Shown piece after piece: positions 9,069 through 17,906 of a DNA stretch of 64,000 nucleotides. The position numbers and the translations under genes were made by a program. This stretch comes from a virus: IMG/VR virus record IMGVR_UViG_3300021478_000019, positions 1 to 64,000 of that record, one strand, 5' to 3'. The notes beneath the pieces are model-generated. The model was not told the origin of the DNA. It saw only the letters and a list, made by a program, of their open reading frames with translations, and ran no database searches. Every line of letters begins with the position of its first letter. Position 1 is the stretch's first letter.

Positions 9069-9973
9069 TGACCATCACTACAGACACCACCAGCATCTCG
9101 GGGGTATACGAGGCCACCGTCGTCGCCACCGCTGACCCCATGCAGCAGTCGCGCATCCAGTGCCTGATCCCGTCGTTGCCCCAGTTCGTCACCACGCCCA
9201 CCGCCTGGGCGGTGCCGGCGTTGCCCACGGGCGTGGTCACCCCGCCTCCAGTCCCGGCCTTGGGCACTCAGTGCTGGATCGTCTTCGCCGGTGGCGTCCC
9301 CACCCAGCCGATGTGGTTCCCGCTGCAGTCCTACCCCAGCATCGTGCCGGGACCGGTGGGCCCAGCTGGTCCTCCGGGGCCCATCGGAGCTACCGGTCCA
9401 GTGGGGCCGGTCGGACCTACCGGCATCCAGGGGCTCGTCGGGGGGCCGGGACCGCGGGGACTCCAGGGCTTCCCTGGCCCTACTGGTCTCACCGGAGCCA
9501 CAGGTTCGCAGGGGAACCCCGGTGTCACCGGCCCTGCGGGCCCGGCTGGCTTAATGGGGCCAGCTGGTGGGCCTGGTCCTCAAGGTGGTGTGGGCCCGGC
9601 GGGTCCAGCTGGCCCTCCTGGTCCCCATCCTGTCGTCAGCTACCCCTTCTCCACTCAGGGCGTGCTACATACCCTCAACAGCGGGCTGCGCCTCACCCTG
9701 CCGCTGGCGGGCACCATCACCTCGGTCACCGCGGCAGTGGGCACGGCTCCGGTAGGGACTTCCATCATCGTGGACCTGTTCAAAAATGGCTCCACGGTAT
9801 TTACCAATCCCGCTTCTCGCCCCACCATTCCCGCCAATGGCTTCGTCAGTGCGCCGGCTGCTCCCAACGTCACCGCACTGGTCGTAGGCGACTACCTGAC
9901 AGTCAATATCGTTCAAGTAGGCAGTGTCGTCCCAGGCAGCGATCTCTGCGTCGTTGTCGCCGTCGCGCAGTAG
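9065..9973 (+). CDS. Spike-fibre fusion: gp5-like OB fold, collagen repeats, C-terminal head
   Basis: 302 residues from the first ATG of ATGATG (or the second). Residues 10-98 ([19 protein letters not shown], then [11 protein letters not shown] and PMWFPL) fit the OB fold of gp5/VgrG-type spikes. Residues about 99-185 are an almost unbroken collagen-like Gly-X-Y run ([14 protein letters not shown] and so on). The last 115 residues form a beta-rich head ([28 protein letters not shown]) like those on phage fibres. It would be a trimer docking into the hub and carrying a flexible collagen stalk. The combination is unusual, because spikes generally end in a needle. Confidence 0.8.
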   Translation: MMTITTDTTSISGVYEATVVATADPMQQSRIQCLIPSLPQFVTTPTAWAVPALPTGVVTPPPVPALGTQCWIVFAGGVPTQPMWFPLQSYPSIVPGPVGPAGPPGPIGATGPVGPVGPTGIQGLVGGPGPRGLQGFPGPTGLTGATGSQGNPGVTGPAGPAGLMGPAGGPGPQGGVGPAGPAGPPGPHPVVSYPFSTQGVLHTLNSGLRLTLPLAGTITSVTAAVGTAPVGTSIIVDLFKNGSTVFTNPASRPTIPANGFVSAPAAPNVTALVVGDYLTVNIVQVGSVVPGSDLCVVVAVAQ

Positions 9974-9985
9974 AAAGGAAATCAG

Positions 9986-10684
9986 ATGCCTGGCTCAAAG
10001 TCGGACTACACCGAGAACAACATCATGAAGTCGGTGTTCCAGGCCACTGCTTACCCGTTGCCCGCGGGTCTGTATGTGGCACTGTTCAACGCCCTCACCA
10101 CCCAAGCCAACCGGGACGCCAACAACGCCACCCACACTGCCACCGAGGTGGTTGGCAACGCCTACGCTCGGGTCAACCTGGCCCCCACGGCAGGCAACTG
10201 GCCTATCACCGGAGCGGCCCCGGCCACGGTCCACAACGGTGCGGTGGTGAACTTCGCCACCCCTACGGGCAGCTGGGGCACCATCTACGCCTTCGGGATG
10301 TATGACGCTCTTACGGTCGGGAACCTCCTGTACTGGGGCGACATGGTGGGCAACATCCTGAGTGGCTACTGCTCCCAGGCCAGCCCCGGTCTGATCTCAT
10401 CCTCGGCCCATGGCCTGGTGGTCAACAACCAGGTGCGGGTCTGGTCGCCGGTCAACATGGGCTTCGCCGCTCTGCCCACCGGGCTCGCTGATGAGACCAT
10501 CTACTACGTGGGCAGCGTGCCCTCCCCGGACACCTTCACCCTCTCGACGACGACGGCCAACGGCAGCCCGGTCAACACCTCTACCAGTGGCCAGGTCATG
10601 TTCGCCCTCGATCAGTCCCAGGTGGTCAGCACCGGCAACACGGTCCAGTTTGCCGTCAACGGCATCACCGTCACCGAGGATTGA
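9986..10684 (+). CDS. Tail fibre / minor tail protein
   Basis: 232 residues preceded by GAAAGGAAATCAG. The opening (SDYTENNIMKSVFQATAYP, then LYVALFNALT) followed by ATEVVGNAYARV and a GTIYAFGMYD segment is a recurrent phage tail protein pattern in actinophages. The C-terminal half (VVNNQVRVWSP, then ADETIYYVGSVPSPDTFTLS) resembles a small beta repeat found in fibre proteins. It lies among adhesin genes, so a role in host recognition is inferred; no enzymatic motif is visible. Confidence 0.62.
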   Translation: MPGSKSDYTENNIMKSVFQATAYPLPAGLYVALFNALTTQANRDANNATHTATEVVGNAYARVNLAPTAGNWPITGAAPATVHNGAVVNFATPTGSWGTIYAFGMYDALTVGNLLYWGDMVGNILSGYCSQASPGLISSSAHGLVVNNQVRVWSPVNMGFAALPTGLADETIYYVGSVPSPDTFTLSTTTANGSPVNTSTSGQVMFALDQSQVVSTGNTVQFAVNGITVTED

Positions 10685-10693
10685 TGGACGTGT

Positions 10694-13261
10694 ATGGCAA
10701 TCCTTCTGCGAGATTCGTGCGATAGCTTCACGAACTGGGTGACGGCTGGTTCCCCCACCATCTCGTCGTCCGGTCACACCGGCAACGCCTTCTCCCTGCC
10801 CGCCTCGTCTGCCAACACCGTCTCGTACAACATTGCCTCGGGCAGCCAGACCGCCTACGCCGTCATCGGGTTCTGGATCAACGTCGCCACCTTCAACCCG
10901 TCCGCTCAGCCTCTCATCCAGTTCCGCTCTGACTCCGGGGCCACGCTTCACGATCAAATCACGCTCTATGACGCCGGCAGTGGTCAGGCCGGCGTGGGAA
11001 TGCAAAAGGGTGGGACGGTCCTCGGCGGCTCTGTTAACCCGGTGGGGTGGACGGCGGGCACCTGGGCCTATATCGAACTTGGATTCTCTCTCAGCACCAC
11101 GCTGGGGTGGATGGAACTCCGTTGCAACGGTGTCCCCTACAACCAGGGGTTCGCCCAGGTCACCAACAACGGCGGCACCAAGACCGTCTACGACCAGATC
11201 CGCATCGCCGGCATGACCGGGGCGGGGACGGTCCTCGTCGATGACATCTACATTCGCAACGATCAATCGTTCGGACTGGATGCCGCTCCTATCATTTCTT
11301 CCTCCAGCTGGACAGCAAGCCTGGCGTCCTCCGTGACTGTGCCCGCGCCTGGCGACATCACATCCGGCAACCTTCTCTTGGTTGCTTACTATCTCGGATC
11401 CTCCACTGTTCCCACCACCTGGACGCCCCCCGCTGGCTGGGCGCAGGTGGGGACCAGCACTGGCACCGACACGGGTGGCCAGCAGGCGATCTTCGCCAAG
11501 ACGGCCACAGGCAGCGAACCGTCCACCTACACCTTCGCCACCAACCTCACCAGTACCACCCAGTCGGTCGTCATCCTGCAAACCACCGGTTACAGCGTGC
11601 TTGATGGCTTGGTGGCCTTCAACCGTGTCACGTCAACCACCACTGCTGCCACCGCTCCCTCCCAGACGCCCTCACAAAATGGCGATCTGTCCTTGGTGGG
11701 GTTCGACACCTGGAACGGTCGCTACTGCTCCTTCCCGACCGGCATGGCGCTCGGGAACACCGCCAGGTACGAGGGCGGCTCCGTTGGGATCGAGATCTTC
11801 TCCCAGGTGCTGGCCTCCTCTGGCGCGACCGGCACCATATCGTCCACGCTGTCGGGCAGCAGCCAGTACACCGGCTGGTCGCTTCTTCTCACGCCCATAC
11901 CTGGCAACCCGTCGATCTCCACCCTGATCGACCGCTTCTCCGGGTCGACAATCTCTTCGCAGTGGCACAATCCTGCGGGCTCGGCCATCTCTGTATCGGG
12001 TGGCTTCCTCCAGTTCACCACCGGTACGACCTCGACCCAGTTCTTGGCCCTCCAGTCGGTGGGGCTGTATGACCTGACCAACGCGGCCATGGCGGTCCAG
12101 ATAGTCAACCCCGGCAACCAGAACCTGGCCTCCCTCCAGCTGTGGCCGATCTACCTGGATCAGAATGCCTCGGGCCAGAACATCCTGTCCTTCGTCCTCT
12201 CTGAGAACTCCATCTCTTGCTGGAAGAGAGTCTCCGGGGTCGACTCCAACCTTTCCGGTTACATCACCTATGACCCGGTGGCCATGCAGTGGTTGCGGAT
12301 CCGTGAAGCAGCGGGGGCGGTCTACTGGGAGACGGCTCCCGATGGTCAGACCTGGTCGACGATGTTCAGCGTGGCTGATCCCTTCACGCCCATCAACAAT
12401 ATGTGGGCGAACATCATCGTCGAGACCTACAACATCGAGCCGACTTCCACCGTCGTCGAGTTCGACAATGTCAACGCCACCCCCAGTCTCTCTAGCACCA
12501 GCCTCGGCAACTCAACAGCACGGGCCAACCTGTCGGTCACCACCATCCGTCAGCTGCCGGGTCAGAGCCAGGGCCACTCCGGGGTACGGGGTGCCATCTC
12601 GGTCAACATCGCTCGCCCGCTGGTGGGGCGCAGCATGTCGCACACCACCATGTGGGGCAACATGGGGGCCCTCGTCGCCTTCACCGGGGGCCAGTCGGAG
12701 GGCCACGCCCGAGTGTGGTCCCGCCTGGCCACCAGCTTGCCGGGGGTGTCGACCGGGCACGCTTCCAGCACCGGTCAGCTGCGGATCACCAACGCGCTGC
12801 CCGGTCGCAGCAAGGGAGACTCGACCGTTCGGGGCTCCCTCTCCATCAGTGTCCTCATGCATGGTCCCAGCGCAGGCCGGTCCACCGTTCGGGGCCGGCT
12901 CGGAGCCATCCGTCCGGTGGTGGGCCGGGCGACGGGCTCCTCCCAGACGCGGGCCACGCTGGTCAACGTCGCCAATATCCGCTTCGTCGGGTCAGGTCAG
13001 GGGCACGCCACGGCCAGGGCCAGGCTCCAGATCAGCCCGAACATCGTGGGTCGGGCCCGCAGTACCTCGACGAGCCGGGGTCATCTCCTGGCGGTGGCCG
13101 GGAAGCTCTTGAACCCTCGCAGTATGGGTCGCTCCCAGGTCACCGGGCAGCTGAGCATCCGGGGTGCGCCCTTCACTGGCTGGGGTACTCCCATCACGGC
13201 GAGCGCTCCCCGTGGCTTCGGTGACGGCACCTTCGGATCCGGCAAGCTCGGTGACTACTAG
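10694..13261 (+). CDS. Large adhesin-like tail protein with jelly-roll domains and about ten 20-residue repeats
   Basis: 855 residues. Residues about 1-190 resemble a LamG-type jelly roll (FWINVATFNPSAQPLIQF, AYIELGFS, VDDIYIRND). Residues 195-405 form a second beta domain, and 410-600 another lectin-like one (IDRFSGSTISSQWHNPAG). Residues about 615-835 contain roughly ten imperfect units of 20-22 residues with core GxSxGxSxVRGxL (for example GRSKGDSTVRGSL and GPSAGRSTVRGRL). It ends in GFGDGTFGSGKLG. The likely role is a receptor-binding or side fibre that contacts host glycans. There is no clear ribosome site, so the start could move by a few codons. Confidence 0.7.
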   Translation: MAILLRDSCDSFTNWVTAGSPTISSSGHTGNAFSLPASSANTVSYNIASGSQTAYAVIGFWINVATFNPSAQPLIQFRSDSGATLHDQITLYDAGSGQAGVGMQKGGTVLGGSVNPVGWTAGTWAYIELGFSLSTTLGWMELRCNGVPYNQGFAQVTNNGGTKTVYDQIRIAGMTGAGTVLVDDIYIRNDQSFGLDAAPIISSSSWTASLASSVTVPAPGDITSGNLLLVAYYLGSSTVPTTWTPPAGWAQVGTSTGTDTGGQQAIFAKTATGSEPSTYTFATNLTSTTQSVVILQTTGYSVLDGLVAFNRVTSTTTAATAPSQTPSQNGDLSLVGFDTWNGRYCSFPTGMALGNTARYEGGSVGIEIFSQVLASSGATGTISSTLSGSSQYTGWSLLLTPIPGNPSISTLIDRFSGSTISSQWHNPAGSAISVSGGFLQFTTGTTSTQFLALQSVGLYDLTNAAMAVQIVNPGNQNLASLQLWPIYLDQNASGQNILSFVLSENSISCWKRVSGVDSNLSGYITYDPVAMQWLRIREAAGAVYWETAPDGQTWSTMFSVADPFTPINNMWANIIVETYNIEPTSTVVEFDNVNATPSLSSTSLGNSTARANLSVTTIRQLPGQSQGHSGVRGAISVNIARPLVGRSMSHTTMWGNMGALVAFTGGQSEGHARVWSRLATSLPGVSTGHASSTGQLRITNALPGRSKGDSTVRGSLSISVLMHGPSAGRSTVRGRLGAIRPVVGRATGSSQTRATLVNVANIRFVGSGQGHATARARLQISPNIVGRARSTSTSRGHLLAVAGKLLNPRSMGRSQVTGQLSIRGAPFTGWGTPITASAPRGFGDGTFGSGKLGDY

Positions 13262-13889
13262 CTATCCCGGCGTCTATGCGGCCAGGGTTTACTCGACCAG
13301 CGACCCCGCCCATACGGGTCGCATCCAGATGCTCATCCCGCAGATCTTCGGGGTCGCCCCGGTCAAGATCTGGGCCCCTCCGCTAAGCGCAGGAGGTGGC
13401 GTCCCCAATGTGGGTGACATGGTCTGGTGCATCTTCCAGGGCGGCGACCAGTCCTACCCCACCTACCTCCCGCCGGCTCCCTCCCCTCCCATCGGAGGTT
13501 TGGTCGGCTCGATGGTGGGGCCAGCGGTGTCCACCAACTATCCCAGTGGGCTCACCAACATCCTGTCCGGGTCCATGCAGCTGGCGCAGGGCTGCACTTA
13601 CGCGGTCACGCTCACCTGTATTCAAGCTCAGCAGGTGACGGCAGCTAGCCCTACGGCGGTGCAGATTTACGCTAGGGATTCGTCTCAGTACATCCCCAAC
13701 GCCACCGGCCTCAAGACATTCCTGGCTGCACCTCTGGCGCTGGGCGCGTACATCACAGGGTCGCAAGCCATCCCCATTTTTGCCACAGCCACCGTTACCG
13801 ACACCTTCACGGTCACGGTCGAAACTGGAGCCAACTCTTTGAACATATCGCCCAGCGCTGTCTCTCTGATGGTGGTCAGGACTAGCTAG
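13251..13889 (+). CDS. Second OB-fold tail protein, paralogous to the spike N-terminus
   Basis: 212 residues from a GTG that overlaps the preceding gene by 11 nt; upstream in-frame starts would sit deep inside that gene. Residues 5-80 (YPGVYAARVYSTSDP, GRIQMLIPQIFG, VGDMVWCIFQGGD, PTYLPP) align block by block with the OB fold at the start of the spike-fibre gene at 9065 ([37 protein letters not shown]). The rest is a beta-rich head without collagen. It is probably a tail tip or fibre component; the paralogy is inferred by eye. Confidence 0.6.
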   Translation: MTTSYPGVYAARVYSTSDPAHTGRIQMLIPQIFGVAPVKIWAPPLSAGGGVPNVGDMVWCIFQGGDQSYPTYLPPAPSPPIGGLVGSMVGPAVSTNYPSGLTNILSGSMQLAQGCTYAVTLTCIQAQQVTAASPTAVQIYARDSSQYIPNATGLKTFLAAPLALGAYITGSQAIPIFATATVTDTFTVTVETGANSLNISPSAVSLMVVRTS

Positions 13890-13898
13890 GCTGGCGAC

Positions 13899-14234
13899 GT
13901 GATCGACGGCCCTCGTCCCGTTCGTCTCCAGAACAGCGGCGACATTTACACCGAGTTGGGCCCGAACTACTCCAACCAGGAGCGGCTGGTCACCCAGGCT
14001 CTCCAGGTGGCCACCATCCCCGCCGCGGAGATCCTGGCCACGGTTCGGCCTCCCATTTTCGTGCAGATGTTCCCGCCCCGCTTCGGCTACGAGTCCTACC
14101 AGGAGCGCCAGGTCGGCATCACCACCGTCCTTGACGTCGACCGGGCCTACCGTAACCGGCGAGCGGATCTCTCCGGTGGGGTCGCCAGCTGGCAGGGGGC
14201 GGCGCGTAATGTGGGCACGTACGACGTCTTTTAA
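13899..14234 (+). CDS. Conserved-looking structural-module protein, unknown function
   Basis: 111 residues from GTG. It is Arg/Pro-rich with several FVQMFPPRFGYESYQE-like aromatic stretches and no membrane segment or known motif. The start is supported only by position 9 nt after the upstream stop. Its place at the end of the tail operon suggests a virion or assembly protein. Confidence 0.55.
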   Translation: MIDGPRPVRLQNSGDIYTELGPNYSNQERLVTQALQVATIPAAEILATVRPPIFVQMFPPRFGYESYQERQVGITTVLDVDRAYRNRRADLSGGVASWQGAARNVGTYDVF

Positions 14235-14245
14235 AGGAGTAGACC

Positions 14246-14548
14246 ATGTCTATCCATGACGACCCCATTGCTGGCATCACCGGGGGCGTGGTTGGCCTGG
14301 GCGTGGCCACCAGCCTGCTGGGCAAGGTCCCCGTGGTGGGCCCGGAAATCGCCAAGGGACTCAACATGTTCAAGGGCGCTCGGGACTACAACGACAGCAG
14401 CTATGGCCGCACCGTGGGCTCTGAGCAGGGCAACCCGCTGCGAGAGAGTTCCATCGACGTCGGTAGTACTGACGTGGCTGGTGGCGCAGCTGCTGGAGGC
14501 GAGGCAGCTGGCGGGCTGGCTGATCTGGCTGCTGTCGCAGCCCTGTAA
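14246..14548 (+). CDS. Small Ala/Gly-rich protein with a hydrophobic N-terminus
   Basis: 100 residues after AAAGGAG. Residues 8-35 (AGITGGVVGLGVATSLLGKV, then VPVVGPEIAKG) are glycine-rich and hydrophobic, resembling a membrane-active helix or glycine zipper. The C-terminal third is an Ala/Gly tract. The function is unknown; small amphipathic proteins in tail operons can be virion or holin-like components, but there are no charged flanks to argue for a holin. Confidence 0.5.
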   Translation: MSIHDDPIAGITGGVVGLGVATSLLGKVPVVGPEIAKGLNMFKGARDYNDSSYGRTVGSEQGNPLRESSIDVGSTDVAGGAAAGGEAAGGLADLAAVAAL

Positions 14549-14557
14549 GGAGGAGCG

Positions 14558-14773
14558 ATGACCGCAGTACGTGACCGCAGCATGGAGGGCGAGCTATTGG
14601 AGGGCACCGTGGACGGTGCCTACAAGCGCATCGTCATCGACCGGTCCAACTACCCCGACCCTGACCGCCGGCTCCAGGTGGCTGACCGCATGAACCTGAA
14701 CAATGGCCCTGGCGGCTATGGGATCTGCGAGGCCCCGGAGAAGAGGACCCCGGACGGCAGGTTCTGTCGCTAG
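14558..14773 (+). CDS. Small hypothetical protein
   Basis: 71 residues after AAGGAGGAGCG. Charged and soluble, with RSNYPDPDRRLQVADRMN in the middle. No motif was recognised. It overlaps the next gene by one base (TAGTG), so it is co-translated with the Cys-rich protein that follows. Confidence 0.5.
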   Translation: MTAVRDRSMEGELLEGTVDGAYKRIVIDRSNYPDPDRRLQVADRMNLNNGPGGYGICEAPEKRTPDGRFCR

Positions 14774-15339
14774 TGCCACGCCTCTTGGTCTGCCGGGAAT
14801 GTCGGACCATCGAGACCTTCCCGCTCTTCGACGGTCCCAAGGAGCTAGAGGCTCGGGATCCCATGCTCAATGACCTGGTGCAGAGGCACATCCAGAAGCA
14901 CGGGGACGCCAAGCCCGACTCAGCTGCTCTGCTCGTCGCGCCCGAGGGCCCCTGCCACTGCGGCGAGAAGACCAAGGTGAGCGTGACTGGAAGGGCGATC
15001 GGGCACTCCACGATTCGGGGCCCCCACACCTTCTGGGAGGGCCATAAGGACGACGTCTTGAAGGGCTTGCAGGAGCGCTGGACCGGGTTCCACCCGGAGT
15101 ACTACGCCACGGTTGATACCTACAAGGAGGACGCGGCCCGCTGCTACAACCTGCACCGCCGGCCTAAGGGCACCGACTGCATCGACTGGCGGGCTGACCG
15201 TAAGCGGCTGACCGATGACAATCGGGAGAAGGACAAGCACGTCTACCTGTGCGACTTCTGCCCGGTGGCTTCGACGGTGACGACAGCCATCCGCAGGAAG
15301 GCTCGCATGTACGACCGGGAGCCGGGCGAAGTTGACTGA
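14773..15339 (+). CDS. Cys-rich zinc-binding-like protein
   Basis: 188 residues from a GTG overlapping the upstream TAG. Cys pairs CRECRT (about 6-10), CHCGEK (about 56-59) and LCDFCPVAS (near 160) suggest two or three zinc sites. The middle (THFWEGHKDDVLKGL-like, HPEYYATVDTYKEDAARCYN) is polar and helical. No catalytic motif was recognised. It is probably nucleic-acid or protein binding. Confidence 0.55.
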   Translation: MPRLLVCRECRTIETFPLFDGPKELEARDPMLNDLVQRHIQKHGDAKPDSAALLVAPEGPCHCGEKTKVSVTGRAIGHSTIRGPHTFWEGHKDDVLKGLQERWTGFHPEYYATVDTYKEDAARCYNLHRRPKGTDCIDWRADRKRLTDDNREKDKHVYLCDFCPVASTVTTAIRRKARMYDREPGEVD

Positions 15340-15625
15340 GTTGAACGGGCCCCGTCCTCCCATGGAGGTTGAGGCCATCTTCATCGTGGCGGTCCTGACT
15401 GACGGCGGCAGCCAGGTCATCCTCGATCCCAGCGAGCAGTTCACGGCCATGCGCCAGGCCACGGCCAAGGATGTCTACCCGGCCTGCGCCAACGTGCTGG
15501 CCGACTGGCAGGCCATGAAGAATGCCGAGGCGGTGATCTCTTTCCAGACTCAGCTGGCTCGCCAGGCTGCGGACCAGGCCATGGCCGAGAAGCTGCGTCG
15601 GGAAATGGAGGAGCGCAAAAAATAA
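15332..15625 (+). CDS. Small protein, unknown function; last gene of the tail operon
   Basis: 97 residues if read from TTG at 15332, which overlaps the upstream stop; an ATG at 15361 is an alternative start. A beta-like half (VEAIFIVAVLTDGG) is followed by a helical, charged C-terminus rich in Glu, Arg and Lys. It is convergent with the minus-strand block that starts 36 nt further on; no clear terminator hairpin is visible in that gap. Confidence 0.5.
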   Translation: MTELNGPRPPMEVEAIFIVAVLTDGGSQVILDPSEQFTAMRQATAKDVYPACANVLADWQAMKNAEAVISFQTQLARQAADQAMAEKLRREMEERKK

Positions 15626-15661
15626 ACCGAGAGACTCGAGCCTGGATTAGCTCAGAGCCCT

Positions 15662-15892
15662 CTATATGCCCTCCAGATCCCCGAACAGGTTGGCTTGCAC
15701 CGTCCAGCCCTCGACCTGTTCGTACGCCTCCTGAAGGTCCACCAGGCCCGCCTCGCCGTCATGGTTGTGGTCGCAGTGCCACACCCCCCAGCGATCCTTG
15801 AAGCAAGGCGGGCCATCGGCGTCAGCCACCCGGATCATCCGGCCCGAGGGTCGTAGCTCCTGGGAGGTGATGATGCCGCGCTGGACAGCCAC
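15662..15892 (-). CDS. Small protein with a Cys/His cluster
   Basis: 76 residues from a GTG that overlaps the TAG of the upstream IPT gene by one base. The centre (CFKDRWGVWHCDHNHDGEAG) holds C-x9-C-D-H-x-H, a possible metal site. It is the last gene of the leftward LELPAN cassette and has no LELPAN motif itself. Confidence 0.5.
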   Translation of the reverse strand: MAVQRGIITSQELRPSGRMIRVADADGPPCFKDRWGVWHCDHNHDGEAGLVDLQEAYEQVEGWTVQANLFGDLEGI

Positions 15893-16716
15893 TACTGGTA
15901 AGTGAAGGCGTTGGTCAGCGTTCCGTTACCAGCCGGGTCTTGCACCACCACGCTGACGGCACCGGTGGCGTGGGCCGGCGTGGTGCAGGTGATGATGGCG
16001 TCGGAGACCACCACGAAGTTCGTCGCTGCCGTGCCGCCCACCGTGACCCCGGTGGCGCCCGTGAACCCGAACCCGTTGATGGTCAGGCTGGTGCCGCCCG
16101 CAGCCAGGCCCACGATGGGGCTGAGGTTGAACGGTGCCGAGGCCGAGGCGGTATAGGTGAAGGCGTTGGCCCTGTAGCCCGTGCCCAGCGAGCTACTCAC
16201 GGTCACTCCGACCGGTCCTGCCCAGACCCCAGGCGGGGTGGTGCAGGTGATCGAGGTGGCGCTGACCACGGTCACGCCCGTGGCTGCCCGGCCCTGGAAG
16301 GTCACCGTGGTGGGCACCGTGACCGGGAAGTTGAACCCGGTGCCAGTGATGGTGACGGCGGTGCCGCCGTTGACGGTGCCGCTGTTGGCTGCCACCGAGG
16401 TCACTGTGACCGTCGCCGCCGGGAGCAGGGTGTTGACCGCGGTCAGCTGCGCCGTCAGCGTGGTCTGCTCTGCGGTCAGCTGGGCGATGATCACTGCGCC
16501 TGAAGCAGTGGCGCAGCTGGCCCGGCTGGTGGCACCGCTGTCCGGGGCATCGGGGAAGGCGGTGGGGTTCAGGGGATGGCCATCGGTGGGCTGGTTGGCC
16601 GGCGAGGTGACGGAGTGGGTCCAGCTGGTCTTGCCGGTCAGGGAGAGGGGGACGGCGAGCTTGGCGTTGACGTGAACCGGTAGCTCCAGCATGTTGTAGG
16701 TGGTCTCGTTGCTCAT
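15892..16716 (-). CDS. Two-IPT-domain protein with LELP anchor motif (probable virion decoration)
   Basis: 274 residues from ATG at 16716, overlapping the upstream gene by 4 nt. The N-terminus (YNMLELPVHVNAKLAVPL) contains the LELP motif shared by the five neighbouring proteins. Residues about 95-185 and 190-273 are IPT/TIG immunoglobulin-like domains (GTAVTITGTGFNF and GTSLTINGFGFTGATGV, each with a CTTPP/CTTPA strand). Such Ig-like domains on phage virions typically bind carbohydrate weakly. I infer that the N-terminus docks to the particle and the Ig domains are displayed. Confidence 0.66.
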   Translation of the reverse strand: MSNETTYNMLELPVHVNAKLAVPLSLTGKTSWTHSVTSPANQPTDGHPLNPTAFPDAPDSGATSRASCATASGAVIIAQLTAEQTTLTAQLTAVNTLLPAATVTVTSVAANSGTVNGGTAVTITGTGFNFPVTVPTTVTFQGRAATGVTVVSATSITCTTPPGVWAGPVGVTVSSSLGTGYRANAFTYTASASAPFNLSPIVGLAAGGTSLTINGFGFTGATGVTVGGTAATNFVVVSDAIITCTTPAHATGAVSVVVQDPAGNGTLTNAFTYQ

Positions 16717-17027
16717 GGCGTGGCCGTGATGATGGCGATGTCCCGGTTGACCGCGTCCTGGCGAGCCTGGATGCGGGCCTGCTCGACGGCCAGGGCAGCT
16801 TGAGCGGTGGTGGTGCGGCTGCCGGCGCCGGTGGTGGCAATGTCGGTGAAAGAGGACATCCCGCCGGCACCGTTGGCGCTTGCTGCCATGGGTGAGTGGG
16901 ACCACTCCCTGGGCGTGCCTATATCCGCGGCGGCGCTGACGATCACCGACTGGTTGAACAGGGCGGCGGCGATCTGGTTGGCCGGTAGCTCCAGCACATT
17001 GATGACGTAGTTGGTGGCGGTAGCCAT
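16713..17027 (-). CDS. LELPAN-motif protein without Ig domain
   Basis: 104 residues, with AAGGAG upstream of its ATG. It starts with YVINVLELPANQIAAALFN and ends in a helical stretch (AVEQARIQARQDAVNRDIAI) like the helical middle of its paralogues. It lacks the IPT domain, so it is an anchor-only version of the cassette proteins. Its stop overlaps the next ATG. Confidence 0.6.
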   Translation of the reverse strand: MATATNYVINVLELPANQIAAALFNQSVIVSAAADIGTPREWSHSPMAASANGAGGMSSFTDIATTGAGSRTTTAQAALAVEQARIQARQDAVNRDIAIITATP

Positions 17028-17038
17028 GGGCGCGCTCC

Positions 17039-17542
17039 TTAGACGACAGTGAAGGTGGGGCCGGTGATGTTCACGCCGTCCACCGTGACGATGATGGGAT
17101 AATCACCCGGCTTGACAAGCTGACCGCCGCTGCCAGCCGGGGTATTTGCAGTCACCTGGGTATCGCTGACCACGGTGAGCGAGGTGCAGCTTCTGGTATC
17201 GATAGTGGCCCTGGTGGTGCCGGTCAGGTAAGTTCCGGTGAGGGTGATGGCGGTGCCCTTGCCACCACTGGTGGGGTTTATGGCTGTCACCGCGGGTTCG
17301 ACATCTGGGTCGGGGCCCGGAGGGCTGTTCCCACTCAGGCGGGGGTCGTCTACCTCCACGCCCACTGCGGCCAGCGCATCCACGTTGGCTTGGATGGCCG
17401 CAGTGGCCTGGTCCTGGCGCTCCTGGGACATAGGTACATCGGCGCTGACGATCTCCGGGTTGGCGTAGGCCAGGGCTGCGTTGGTATTGAGGGCTAGCTC
17501 CAGGGGATGAAGTTGCTGCTTGTGGGTGTCGACGTCGGTCAT
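17039..17542 (-). CDS. Single-IPT-domain protein with LEL anchor motif
   Basis: 167 residues. Layout: HPLELALNTNAALAYANPEI (about 12-31), a short helix with MSQERQDQATAAIQANVDAL, then one IPT domain (about 85-165: INPTSGGKGTAITLTGTYLT). The helix motif SADxPMSQERxxQA is shared with the next gene upstream (SADAPISEERAAQA). The pattern of anchor, helix and Ig-like head is consistent with a displayed virion protein. Confidence 0.62.
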   Translation of the reverse strand: MTDVDTHKQQLHPLELALNTNAALAYANPEIVSADVPMSQERQDQATAAIQANVDALAAVGVEVDDPRLSGNSPPGPDPDVEPAVTAINPTSGGKGTAITLTGTYLTGTTRATIDTRSCTSLTVVSDTQVTANTPAGSGGQLVKPGDYPIIVTVDGVNITGPTFTVV

Positions 17543-17895
17543 TCCCTGTCCCTGGCAGCAGCCTTCTGCGGCGCTGGCGCCGGCTCTTCCTCCTCGGTGG
17601 CGGTGGCTGGATGGTCGGGTACCGCCTCGACAGTGGCGGCGATCTTGTCTTGCTCGGACTGGATGGCAGCCTCGGCCTGCGCGGCCCGCTCCTCGGAGAT
17701 GGGGGCGTCAGCACTCACGTTGCCGGGGGGATAAGCAGCTGCCGCCACCGGGTTGGCCGGTAGCTCCAGCGGATTTATCACCTGCTTGTAAGGGTCCACG
17801 TAGGGCTCGGGCACGGGCTGTTCCTCGTCAGCCTGCGTGCGCTCGGACACTGCTACGTCCTCAGCAGCTTCCTCTTCATCTTTTTTGGCGGGCAT
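17539..17895 (-). CDS. LELPAN-motif protein with acidic N-terminus, no Ig domain
   Basis: 118 residues from ATG at 17895 after AGAGGAG. An acidic N-terminal tail (about 1-38) precedes QVINPLELPANPVAAAAYPP and the helix VSADAPISEERAAQAEAAI. It ends in a Glu/Pro/Ala-rich tail. It is paralogous to its neighbours in the anchor and helix but lacks the IPT domain. ATGA overlap with the downstream gene. Confidence 0.6.
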   Translation of the reverse strand: MPAKKDEEEAAEDVAVSERTQADEEQPVPEPYVDPYKQVINPLELPANPVAAAAYPPGNVSADAPISEERAAQAEAAIQSEQDKIAATVEAVPDHPATATEEEEPAPAPQKAAARDRE

Positions 17896-17906
17896 GGTGT
17901 CTCCTC

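Noticed and set aside
9355-9630. Repeats that could be taken for a tandem or CRISPR-like array
   Set aside because: They are the codon-level reflection of collagen Gly-X-Y triplets; no direct repeats with unique spacers exist.
9160-10305. 381-residue open frame overlapping the collagen and fibre genes in another frame
   Set aside because: Its sequence is Gly/Arg/His/Ser noise created by collagen codons, and it would span two well-supported genes.
10397-11581. 394-residue open frame antisense to the large tail protein
   Set aside because: It mirrors the codon pattern of the plus-strand gene, has no ribosome site and lacks protein-like domain structure; the plus-strand reading has clear beta-domain and repeat composition.
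15640-15665. tRNA-like GGATTAGCTCAGAG segment
   Set aside because: It resembles a D-arm only; there is no anticodon arm, T-loop (TTCGA) or acceptor pairing around it.
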